DNA from: Secundilactobacillus similis DSM 23365 = JCM 2765
GTDB taxonomy: Bacteria > Bacillota > Bacilli > Lactobacillales > Lactobacillaceae
Length of the DNA: 41,083 nucleotides
Direction: 5' to 3'
Assembly (NCBI RefSeq): GCF_001311075.1
Contig: NZ_BBAD01000023.1
Span: forward strand, 1 to 41,083
The notes beneath the pieces are model-generated. The model searched no databases and was not told the DNA's origin. It was given only the letters and a program-made list of their open reading frames with translations. Position 1 is the stretch's first letter. Every line of letters begins with the position of its first letter. Of this stretch, positions 7,302 through 15,605 are shown piece after piece. The position numbers were made by a program, and so were the translations under genes.

Positions 7302-9903
7302 TTATTTTCTTTTACGGAATAAATAGATAACCGCAGGCATGATAGTCAGCGTCATCAACAAGGAATAACCCGTATCAAGCACTGTAATCAGCCCAAACGA
7401 CTGGAGGACTGGGAAACCACCAAACATCAATGTAGAGAACCCACCCATAACAGTCAGGCCAGATACTGTGATTGCTTGTCCCACTGAGCCAATCGCATTC
7501 TCGATGGCAACTGGCACGTCAGTACCGCGTCGTCGTTCCTCGCTATACCTTTCAAGGACTAAAATCGTGAACTCAGTACCAATTCCGAGTACCAATGACG
7601 ATAAGGCCACAGTCACCGGGTTATAACTAATACCAAGTGCATACAGTGTCAGCGGAGACAAACCAAGCACAATGGCAATTGGTAAAATTGGATAAATCGC
7701 ATCTTTTACCTTCCGATATACCAAGAGTAAAACTATGAAGATAATCGCAAGTCCAGCAATGATGATCAACCGTGATTAGCAGTCATATTGCTGATGCCTT
7801 GAAGAAGTTCTGCTTGACCACCGGCAACTGCGATACGAACCCCAGCTGGATGTTTTTGAGCATCTTTAGTGATGTTATTCATTAACTTCAAGCCGTCCGC
7901 AGAACTTAGATGTTTGTTCAGCGTTACTGTAATTGACGCTGCTTGATGGTCACTTGTCACGAACTGGTTGCTTATCGCTTGAGGCAACGTAGATACTTCA
8001 TGATTCAACGCCTTTTGGGTGCCGATATCTGCATTCATGCCATCAAGCGTCGTTGCGAGTGAACTGATTGTTTCAATCTTACCCTTACCATATTTAGCTT
8101 GCTCATCTTTTCCAAAAGAGCGCAGATAGTTAACGACCTTCTGACTGCGAACATCTTTGGCTTCGACCATGTAGGTCAGTTTCGTTTGTGAGCCAACTTG
8201 TTTGATTATTTGTTTATTAGCCACGAGGGCTGGCATATCTTGTGGAATCATTTTTTGCACATCAGTTTCGATTCCGAGCTTACCTTCGAAAAAGAATCCA
8301 GCAACCCCGGCAACTGCACCAACAATGACTAAAACCAAGGCATGTTTCATTACCCATCGAGAATAGCCACGCAGAACTTGACTCAAGCGACTCGGTTTAA
8401 AGGGTCTAGTGGTAACCGACTGCTTCACCGACTTACGATCTACCAAAGCCAGATATGCAAAGACCAGTGCTAACTCAACAACATAGCATACGGCCACCCC
8501 AATCGCTAACGTCGTTCCAAACCCCTTCATCATTGGTGCCTTGGATAAATGCATGGTCAGAAAACTAAAGATCATTACCACAACTGCTGTGGCTACCGCT
8601 GGTCCAGTGTACTTCGTGGCACGTTGCGTAGCTTCTGCACTAACCGGGTGTTGTCGGAATTCTTCTTCATATCGATTAAGAAACTGAACCGCAAAATCCG
8701 TACCCAGGCCCATCAGAATTGGCAAGGTCGCCATGGTCGCCATAGAGAGCTTCAAACCGAACCATCCCATCAAGCCAAACGTCCAGACAATACCTACCAA
8801 TGTCACAACAAGGGGTAATACTCGCCGACGAACTGGGAAAACAATAAGTAAAATCACAATCATCAAAATTACAGAGGCGCCAAGCATAATTCCCATGGTA
8901 TGCATCATAACTGGCGCAATTGAACCTTGAATAGCCGGATTCCCACCAATGGAAACCGAATAAGCGCTTGTTTTAAGCCCACTATCTTTTAATGTTGATT
9001 TCAAGCTACCATAAATCGACTGGTAGTCGTTCATTGAAGATTTAGCCGTTGTCGGTATGCTAACCAAAATGTACTTCCCATTCTTCGGGAGCAGCTGCTT
9101 CATTGCGCTTGGTAGCTTGCCATCATTGCTGTACAACAAAGCATGAATCGTAGACGTTTTCATGTTTTGAACGGACGGGAGCATCCCCATCAATTCACTA
9201 CTCAGCTTAGAAGTTTGCCCCGCGTTCAACAAGCTCATACTATATGCTTGAACCTTTACTTGTTGCGTTGCGTTGAGTTTTGTCATCAATTGTGATTGCA
9301 TCTTAGCTGATGCGCTTTGTTGCTGCGCTTGTGGTAGCGCTGAAAGTTGTGCCTGTGCAGTCGCCATCTGTTGTTTTTGTTCAGAATTTAAATTAGTGGT
9401 GGCATAAGTCAAAAGTTTTTGTTTTTGCTGACTGGTTAATATCGTCTGTAAATCAGCCGACAACTTTTTTTATCAGAGGCCGAAAGTTCTGCCATTAGCC
9501 GTTTTTGCAGTTCTGGACTATTAGCGCCACTCCGCATCGAGGTATCACCACCGGCCATCTCTTGATTGATCACATCAACGATGCTAGTTGCGCCTTTAAC
9601 ATTCGTGATTTGCTTGGCATTTTTTTCAAATTTGGTCACCGCTTGGAACGTCTTCGTATTAACCGCAGTCCCATTATTGGCTTTGATCAAAACCACAAAG
9701 CTATCGCCACCGAAATGATTACTATAGGTTTGAGTATCCTGATATAGTTTAGACTTCGTCGATACGAACATATCATTACCCATCGTCATTTGAATCTTGG
9801 TTATTCCAACGCCAACGGCGACAGTCAATGCTAATACTACCGTTATCACAGCAACGGCGTGCTGATGGATAAATTGTCCAATTACATTAAATATTTTGGC
9901 CAC
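7302..9903 (-). CDS. MMPL/RND-family exporter, with two apparent frameshifts
   Basis: Three consecutive open segments (9903–9436, 9463–7766, 7769–7302) together give one protein of about 867 residues with the RND/MMPL plan: TM1 near residues 12–34, a large extracellular loop, five or six TMs with GLGTDFAVQFLNRYEEE, a second TM1-like segment, a second loop and a final TM bundle with GIGTEFTILVLERYSEE. The family exports hydrophobic substrates or lipids. Segment one leaves frame at a run of seven A (plus-strand T run 9465–9471); one more A, or a -1 slip, restores it. Segment two ends in GGTTGA at 7770–7765, again one base short. The GTG start at 9903 follows GGGAGG by 7 nt. The upstream TetR gene and a palindrome at 9949 suggest local control. 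Extracellular loop one is unusually rich in Gln, Ser and Ala. Confidence 0.88.
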
Positions 9904-9948
9904 ATTGATACCTCCCTAATAATTACAGGAATTTAGTTTATTAGCATG

Positions 9949-9961
9949 TACCACTGTGGTA
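9949..9961. promoter_or_regulatory. Candidate operator of the MMPL gene
   Basis: TACCACTGTGGTA is a perfect 6-bp inverted repeat around one central base, about 45 bp upstream of the exporter start. It is a likely binding site for the TetR regulator encoded just upstream; this is inferred. Confidence 0.5.
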
Positions 9962-9970
9962 AATGAACAA

Positions 9971-10012
9971 AATACGCCATGTAACTCAAAATGAGATACA
10001 TGGCGCATTTTA
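9971..10012. terminator. Bidirectional hairpin after the TetR gene
   Basis: GCCATGTA-CTCA and TGAG-TACATGGC form a long stem with an AAA loop, with A and T runs on both sides. It lies 6 bp past the TetR stop codon and would separate its transcript from the exporter gene. Confidence 0.65.
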
Positions 10013-10017
10013 ACTCA

Positions 10018-10565
10018 TTATAACTGAAACAATCGCAAAACATCTGCAATGTATGCTTCTCTTTTTGCTTCAGTAAACTTCGACTGATCTGCCCACTGTA
10101 ACACGACTTGAAACATCAAAGTCGCCATATTCTCAGCCACAAGTTTTGGAAAATACATTCGATTAATGGTGTCAGCCAAGGTACTTGTAACTGTATTCTG
10201 AATTGGGTTGCTTAAAATTTGTTCAGAAACAGCACGCAACAATTCACGATATGTTGTCATTGAGTCAATCTCCGCCAATAAATTACGCACCACAATTCGA
10301 TTATCTTCTGTCCACGCTAAAATTGAGCGCAACATTTCTTCTGAGTTAGTCCACTCGCCCGAAAAAACATTTTCAATAAACTCTGGGAGAATGTCCATCA
10401 GCAATTCGTATTTATTATGATACTGACGATAAAAAGTACTGTGGTTCAAATGTGCGCGTTGGCATAAATCACGCACCGTAATCTTCTCAAAGGATTTTTC
10501 TTCAACTAAACTCATTAAGCATCTGCCAAAATACGTCGGTTTCGTAGTTGTGCATTGGTTGGCAT
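10018..10565 (-). CDS. TetR-family regulator of the MMPL exporter, suspected frameshift
   Basis: The open frame from 10515 lacks the first helix of a TetR domain. That helix is encoded just upstream in another frame: ATG at 10565, five bases after AGGAGG, reads M-P-T-N-A-Q-L-R-N-R-R-I-L-A-D-A and then leaves frame at GCTTAATG near 10516. One extra T gives A-L-M-S-L-V-E-E-K and joins the two parts into about 182 residues. The helix-turn-helix is FEKITVRDLCQRAHLNHSTF followed by YRQYHNK; the rest is helical. It precedes the MMPL gene on the same strand and probably represses it. A GTCTG/CAGAC inverted repeat in its own promoter (10612–10632) is a weak operator candidate. Confidence 0.82.
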
Positions 10566-10671
10566 TTCCTTCCTCCTAGATGATGATATCCGATTTGGCG
10601 CTTATCTAGTCTCGTCTGACACTCCCAGCAGACTTTTATTCTGTACTACAAATGCAATGCTTAGTCATTTA

Positions 10672-10695
10672 ACCGCATCATTTATGATACGGACT
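10672..10695 (-). repeat. rlmH 3'-end direct repeat, right copy (candidate att site)
   Basis: This is the genuine end of rlmH: minus strand AGT CCG TAT CAT AAA TGA then TGCGGT. It differs from the copy at 6861–6884 by one base, a wobble G/A before TGA. The 3.8 kb between the two copies holds only the TetR and MMPL genes. Confidence 0.8.
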
Positions 10696-11157
10696 CCCCT
10701 CATTAATCATAAACGCCCGGTAAATCTGCTCCGTCAACACCAATCGCATCAATTGGTGCGGCAGCGTAAACCGTCCAAACGAAATCTGAGTGTTCGCTCG
10801 CTTCAACACGGCAGGATCTAACCCTAAGGAACCACCGATAACAAAGGTAATATCCGAGTGACCGTACGTTGTGAGCTGGGAGATCTCCTTGGCGAACTCC
10901 TCAGACGAACGTTCCTTCCCAAGGATAGCTAACGCATAGACGTATTCTCGATCCTTGATCTTGTCCAAGATGCGTTGGCCTTCCTTTTCCATGACCTGCG
11001 CCATCTCTGAGTCACTTAACGATTCCGGCGCCTTCTCATCCGGCACCTCCACAATTTGAAACTTACAGAACCGTGATAACCGTTTAGCATACTCTGCGAT
11101 ACCTTGTTTAAAATACTTCTCTTTCAACTTACCAACGACAACGAACTTGATGTTCAT
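10678..11157 (-). CDS. rlmH: 23S rRNA pseudouridine-1915 N3-methyltransferase RlmH
   Basis: The 159-residue protein is full length for RlmH (SPOUT family). It starts [16 protein letters not shown] and has the AdoMet-binding knot [18 protein letters not shown] and the conserved tail [11 protein letters not shown]. RlmH methylates pseudouridine 1915 in helix 69 of 23S rRNA. The ATG at 11157 agrees with the family start; a longer frame opening at TTG 11244 runs into insertion-sequence DNA. No ribosome site precedes this ATG now: a TnpB element begins a few bases upstream, and the likely original GGAGG lies beyond it at 12799–12795. The 3' end doubles as the right candidate att site. Confidence 0.96.
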   Translation of the reverse strand: MNIKFVVVGKLKEKYFKQGIAEYAKRLSRFCKFQIVEVPDEKAPESLSDSEMAQVMEKEGQRILDKIKDREYVYALAILGKERSSEEFAKEISQLTTYGHSDITFVIGGSLGLDPAVLKRANTQISFGRFTLPHQLMRLVLTEQIYRAFMINEGSPYHK

Positions 11158-11327
11158 TAATATGATGGGCGAGATACCCACGTTTTCAACCGTGGGAGGA
11201 AAATCCGCCACTCCTCTTTTCTTTAAAATTGGTTTAGAATCCAAAATAAAATATACGAACTATTGTTCTCTTTGCAAAATATGATTCTTTGGTACACTTG
11301 GTCTATTCCAATAAAGGAGATCGACCA

Positions 11328-12635
11328 ATGGTGAAGAAAGCGAAACAATCAGTGGTAATCAAAGTAAAACTCAAACTGCACCGCAATACGGACGCTGATT
11401 TATTAACTACCATGATGCAACAATATCGCAACGCCTGTAACTTTGTTTCTCAGGCCTTCTTTGATGATCACTTTCGTTCCAATACGCAGGCGCTGACCAA
11501 ACGCCTGTATCACCAATTACGACACGATTTTCATTTGAAAGCCCAACTGGCCCAATCAGTCGTTCGCACAGTAATGGCGCGTTATAAGGCGGTCGAAACC
11601 CAATTAGGTGACCACCCTTACTGCTATCCAACTGGCGAAAAATTACCAAATGGCCGACCGGAACTATTTTGGGTCCACCGTGACTGTCACTGGCTGTGGC
11701 AACCCATTAATTTTTCCCAACCACAAACTGATTTACAACGCGGGCGGGACTGGTCGTTTTTGAGTAATGGCGACTTATCCATTAACACGCTGGAAAAACG
11801 AATTCGCGTCACGCCAGTTTGCCACGGTTTACAGGAATATCTAGCTGGTGAACCCATTACTAGTACTAGTCACGGTTTTGAACAGTATCTAGATGGCACT
11901 TGGAAATTTGGTGTGGCTAAAATCTTACACATTCGTGGTAAATGGTACCTGCATATTGCCATGACCAAGGACACTGATGAGCTTCACTTATCCAATACCC
12001 CGAAAGTCGTTGGCATTGACCGTGGGCTACGTTTTTTAGTCACTACCTATGATCATCAACAACAAACGACCTTCGTTTCCGGTAAAACTGTTCAGCGCAA
12101 GCGATCGAAATTTAAAAAAACTCGTGAAGCACTTCAACGCAAAGGAACTAAATCAGCCCGGCGTCGTTTAAAGAAAATTGAAAATCGAGAGAACCGCTGG
12201 ATGACAGATGTGAATCACTGTCTATCTAAGACACTCGTTACGACGTATGGTACAGATACCTTATTCGTGTTAGAAGATTTAACCGGTGTTAGCTTCAACC
12301 GCGACGATTTACCTAAAGCACTACGAAACGATAATAGTTCGTGGGCCTTCTATCAGCTTGAAATGATGTTGACCTATAAAGCTCGCCGTCAAGGGAGTCT
12401 CGTCTTAAAAGTACCCGCTAACTTTACAAGCCAACGCTGCCCTAAATGCGAAGTGATCAATAAAGAAAATCGAGATCAACAGCGACGTCAGTATCAATGT
12501 GCTGACTGTGGCTATCGTTCCAACGATGATCGAGTTGGGGCGATGAACATCCAGACATTGGGGCAACGTTACGTCGCCGGTCATACTAAACCGAGGTTTA
12601 AAAAGCCAAAATCAACTAAAACAACAGTTGATTAG
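11328..12635 (+). CDS. tnpB: TnpB, RNA-guided nuclease of an IS200/IS605 element
   Basis: The start ATG 11328 follows AAAGGAGA by 7 nt; an upstream in-frame start at 11289 has no such site. The protein has 435 residues. RuvC-like acidic residues are visible: Asp in KVVGIDRGLRFLV, Glu in LFVLEDLTGVSF and Asp in SNDDRVGAMNIQ. The zinc ribbon is CPKC…CADC. It is only distantly similar to the TnpB at 1498, with a different N-terminal half, so the two elements are separate arrivals. The gene is divergent from rlmH, and its promoter lies in the 170 bp between the two start codons. All expected catalytic residues are present. Confidence 0.92.
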   Translation: MVKKAKQSVVIKVKLKLHRNTDADLLTTMMQQYRNACNFVSQAFFDDHFRSNTQALTKRLYHQLRHDFHLKAQLAQSVVRTVMARYKAVETQLGDHPYCYPTGEKLPNGRPELFWVHRDCHWLWQPINFSQPQTDLQRGRDWSFLSNGDLSINTLEKRIRVTPVCHGLQEYLAGEPITSTSHGFEQYLDGTWKFGVAKILHIRGKWYLHIAMTKDTDELHLSNTPKVVGIDRGLRFLVTTYDHQQQTTFVSGKTVQRKRSKFKKTREALQRKGTKSARRRLKKIENRENRWMTDVNHCLSKTLVTTYGTDTLFVLEDLTGVSFNRDDLPKALRNDNSSWAFYQLEMMLTYKARRQGSLVLKVPANFTSQRCPKCEVINKENRDQQRRQYQCADCGYRSNDDRVGAMNIQTLGQRYVAGHTKPRFKKPKSTKTTVD

Positions 12636-12789
12636 CAATGCTTCGCAACTAAACGGGCGCTGTCAACCGTCCGATATGATGTAGTCACTTTGGGAAGGGA
12701 GTATCAGGCAACTGATATGTTTGACCACCGCGGGAAGTTACCGCGTGAGCTACAAACCCCTTATTTTAATAAGGGGTGTTGATAACTAT
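12600..12789 (+). ncRNA. Candidate omega RNA / right end of the second TnpB element
   Basis: The stretch from the tnpB 3' end to the element edge contains stems such as CGCGG/CCGCG (12729–12744) and the perfect ACCCCTTATT/AATAAGGGGT hairpin. TnpB omega RNAs come from this position in related elements. If so, the guide would read outward into the former rlmH leader and the DnaA-box region. Inferred from position and folding. Confidence 0.45.
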
Positions 12790-12793
12790 TCTA

Positions 12794-12800
12794 ACCTCCA
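12794..12800 (-). promoter_or_regulatory. Displaced ribosome-binding site of rlmH
   Basis: On the minus strand TGGAGGT lies at the far edge of the TnpB element. Joining the flanks without the element puts GGAGG 11 nt before the rlmH ATG (or 19 nt with the alternative edge). In the present sequence it faces the element and precedes no gene. Confidence 0.55.
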
Positions 12801-12806
12801 CTAAAC

Positions 12807-13153
12807 TTATCCACAAAGTTATCCACAGGCACTTTTTGTTGATAGCCCTTACATTTCTAACCCACTTTTAATGGCGATAAACCTATACCAATTTTCATTC
12901 CGACACTCAGCTTCTCCCCTATTCTACCAATAAGAACCCCGTCATAGCAACGTTTTACGGGGATTTTTTATTTTCATGCTTTTAGTTATCCACAACCTGT
13001 TTATAGATTTCGCGACACGCCTGGGAAAAACTAGTACTGACAAGCTTTCACCCAACTTTTGAGTTATCCCCAAAGTTATCCACAGGTTCATAACTTTTTT
13101 AGACGTTCCCGAATTTTTCTAGGGGACAGCGCTTTCGTTATTCGTTATCCACA
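12807..13153 (+). other. Cluster of DnaA boxes
   Basis: Five perfect TTATCCACA boxes lie at 12807–12815, 12819–12827, 12986–12994, 13076–13084 and 13145–13153, with a one-mismatch TTATCCCCA at 13064–13072. All point the same way. The region is AT-rich and has no gene. DnaA is not encoded in the window, and oriC in this family normally lies beside dnaA, so this may be a DnaA-titrating or auxiliary cluster, a second origin part, or control of rlmH. Chance occurrence of five 9-mers in 350 bp is very unlikely. Confidence 0.75.
12937..12970 (+). terminator. Terminator-like hairpin within the DnaA-box region
   Basis: CCCCGT and ACGGGG form a 6-bp stem with a 14-nt loop, followed by ATTTTTTATTTT on the plus strand. 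It would stop transcripts leaving the TnpB element. Confidence 0.5.
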
Positions 13154-13224
13154 GGCTATATTTCCTAAACTTCCGTTACTTATACCATTTACGCATTCCG
13201 AATATTCGATTTTTCAGAAGAATG

Positions 13225-13265
13225 AAAAGCCGCTGAAACCAGTTCGTCCGGTTTCAGCGGCTTTT
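13225..13265. terminator. Strong bidirectional terminator
   Basis: A perfect 16-bp stem AAAAGCCGCTGAAACC/GGTTTCAGCGGCTTTT with a 9-nt loop. It separates the DnaA-box region from the repeat array downstream of htrA. Confidence 0.7.
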
Positions 13266-13371
13266 GGTTCATTGGGTTTTAATTTTTTGGTAGGAGTAGT
13301 TAATTTGTGATGCTTTTGGTGGGTTGCGTTGGTGAAGTGGGGATCGACCAATTAGTGATGCGACTTTTTGT

Positions 13372-14068
13372 GCGCTGCATGTGAGTGCGGATCGGCAAAA
13401 GTCTCAAAAACCAAGACTGGGAACAGTTTATTGAGTGCTTCTGGCGACGTGCATTGCTACTACTTTGTTTTCGGCGCTATTAAACCTGATATTTTCCGGA
13501 CAATCGCCAACGTTGCCTAACTTGTCATCACACAACTCTCTGGCCACCGCGCCGAAACGTGTGAAATAAAACAGAGCGCTGCATGTAAGGGCGTCCCGGC
13601 AAAAGTCTCAAAAACCAAGGAGGAGATAGTTTATTGCGTGCTTCCGGCGATGCGCATTGCTACTACTTTGTTTTCGGCGCTATTTAAACTGATAGTTCCC
13701 GGATAATCGGTAACGTTCTCTAACTTGTCATCTCATAACTTTCTGGCCACCGCGCCGAAACGTGTGAAATAAAACAGAGTGCTGCATGTAAGGGCGTCCC
13801 GGCAAAAGTCTCAAAAACCGAGGTTGGAAATAGTTTATCGAGCGCTTCTGGCGACGTGCATTGCTATTACTTTGTTTTCGGCGCCATTTAAACTGGTAGT
13901 TTCCGGACAATCGGTAACGTTCACTAACTTGTCGGCACTCAACTCTCCGGCCACCGCGCCGAAACGTGTGAAATAAAACAGAGCGCTGCATGTAAGGGCG
14001 ACCCGGCAAAACCTCAAAAACCGAGGTTTTAACCGGGTCGCCCTTACACTCCGCGCTCTAAACGTTTT
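13372..14068. repeat. Hairpin/module repeat, locus 1: tandem array after htrA
   Basis: Three tandem units start at 13372, 13576 and 13781 (period 202–205 bp), and the array ends in a long hairpin (13975–14068) next to the htrA stop. Each unit carries one hairpin arm (GCTGCATGTAAGGGCG-like), then GGCGACGTGCATTGCTA, then TTTTCGGCGC, about 95 bp, and GCGCCGAAACGTGTGAAATA. The terminal hairpin has a perfect 15-bp inner stem GTAAGGGCGACCCGG/CCGGGTCGCCCTTAC (13992–14006, 14033–14047), a smaller AACCTC/GAGGTT inside it, and imperfect outer arms. Short open frames across the units have no start signals and are not counted as genes. Confidence 0.85.
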
Positions 14069-14082
14069 GTTTTACACTCTAA

Positions 14083-15373
14083 CTAATTATTACTATTCAA
14101 CTGCGAAGTAGTCTCCGTCAACTTAACCTTCTCAGTCTTCATTTTCCCATTGTGGTAGTACGTTACAGCAACCGTATCGCCCACGCTGTACTTGTACAAC
14201 AAGTCACGCAAGGTTGAATCGGTGCTGATCTTCTTGCCACCTAAAGCCGTGATGACATCGTATTTCTTAATACCGGCCTTACCTGCTGGGGTGCTTGAAC
14301 CTGGTGTCGTCATCACAACGACCCCGTTTTCAACACTGGTTGGCAACTTCAAGATGGACTTTTGTTGGGTCTTTGAGACTTCTGAAAGGTCCACGTACTT
14401 GATGCCTAACGCTGGTCGAACGATCTTACCGTTCTTGATCAATTGGTTGATGATCGTCACAACTTCGTTACTTGGGATCGCAAAGCCCATCCCTTCAACA
14501 CTGGTCCCGGAGTTATCGCTGGCCAACTTCATTGAGTTGATCCCAACAACTTGACCGGCCAAGTTGATCAGTGGGCCACCTGAGTTACCTGTTGATGGCA
14601 GCATCGGTTTGGATAACCGTGGCGTTCCCAGTTTGTTGGTTCGTGGTTTCATCGGTTGTCGCAACGGTCCGTTTCTTAGCGGAAATAATTCCTTCCGTCA
14701 ATGACGTTGCGTATTGTGAGCCTAATGGCGAGCCAATTGCCAACGCGGTTTCACCGACTTTGATGTTATCAGAGTTGCCGAACGTAGCGACACTCTTCAC
14801 ATCCGCACTGTTGATCTTCAACACGGCTAAGTCGGTCACTGAGTCCTTACCAACAATCTTAGCATCCAGCTTCTTACCGTTGCTTAAGATCACTTCAAGC
14901 GCGTTGGAACCTGATACCACGTGGTTGTTGGTCACAACGTAAGCGGCGTTCCCGGACTTCTTGTAGATGACCCCAGAACCTTCAGAACTGGTTTGAAGGC
15001 TACTTGATGACGATGAATCGCTACTGCTGCTGTCGCCACCAATCAGGCCACCTAAAGTACTTGATGATTGACTTTCTTTTTGCAAGTTAATGACTGACAC
15101 AACGGATGGTTTAACGGTCGCAAATGCTTTGGAAGCCTGCGAGCTGACGTTCACCTTTAAGTTACTAGTCGATGCTGAACCGCCGCTATTTGACCCGGCT
15201 GGCACTGACGTCGAATCCCGGTTACTGAAGTAGTTAGCGCCACCGTAAGCGATTCCCCCGCCCACGAATCCGGCTACCAACGCCGTAACGGCCACCTTAA
15301 TTAATAAGCCCTTAGTACCAGAATGTTGCGGTGTGATTGGTTCATTTGAATTTGGTCCCTGTTGATTATCCAT
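14083..15373 (-). CDS. htrA: Serine protease HtrA (DegP type), suspected frameshift
   Basis: HtrA is a membrane-anchored surface protease that degrades misfolded exported proteins. The frame shows a short cytoplasmic part, one TM segment (LLIKVAVTALVAGFVGGGIAYGG), a Ser-rich linker, and a trypsin-like domain with His in TNNHVV, Asp in SVTDLAVLK and Ser in GNSGGPLINLAG. A C-terminal PDZ domain follows (GVVVMTTPGSSTPAGKAGIK). The frame breaks at ATCAACAGGTAAC near 14590; one more C restores A-A-I-N-P-G-N-S-G-G, so the break falls just before the catalytic serine. Start ATG 15373 has its GGAGGG 22 nt away, with the palindrome GCGCGATTCGCGC between. It follows walJ, as in other lactobacilli, after 232 bp. 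Confidence 0.93.
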
Positions 15374-15375
15374 CG

Positions 15376-15402
15376 TTCGCGCGAATCGCGCTTTCCCTCC
15401 TT
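15376..15402 (-). promoter_or_regulatory. htrA ribosome site with an intervening palindrome
   Basis: On the minus strand AAAGGAGGG is followed by GCGCGATTCGCGC and then AACG-ATG. Folding the palindrome would bring the ribosome site to a normal distance from the start. A second GAGGAGG lies further upstream. A temperature-sensitive or structure-dependent start is possible but not shown. Confidence 0.35.
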
Positions 15403-15605
15403 TAGTAAGGGTTCCAACAGCCGTCCTCCTCAATGCTAGGCACGAAGGCTAGCGCTGTCAGCAGCCCTTTGTCAGATTGGTCCAGTCCCTCACTGAACCA
15501 CGTTCTGTATAAGTTCTATTGTAACGGTTAGTTATGAAAAAAGTTTGAATCTTAACTCGTAAAAGTTATAAGTTTTGCTAAAACCCTTAAGAATTAGGCA
15601 AAAAC

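Larger units (their letters stand above)
11164..12789 (+). mobile_element. IS200/IS605-family element, tnpB only, in front of rlmH
   Basis: The element carries tnpB2 and no tnpA. Its left side has the subterminal hairpin CCCACG…CGTGGG (11178–11195) and its right side a perfect 10-bp stem ACCCCTTATT/AATAAGGGGT (12756–12777). The edges are set by the flanks: 11155–11163 reads CATTAATAT and 12787–12800 reads TATTCTAACCTCCA, so excision at the shared TAT restores GGAGG 11 nt before the rlmH ATG. An alternative cut at the shared GAT (left TATGAT, right TTGAT) moves the ends by a few bases. The family makes no target duplication, so the ends cannot be fixed from one copy. Confidence 0.72.

Noticed and set aside
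12807..13153. Definite chromosomal origin oriC
   Set aside because: No dnaA, dnaN or rpmH is present nearby, so only a DnaA-box cluster can be claimed.
13372..14068. Short proteins encoded in the tandem units
   Set aside because: Frames carry no ribosome sites and shift between units; the repeat explains them.
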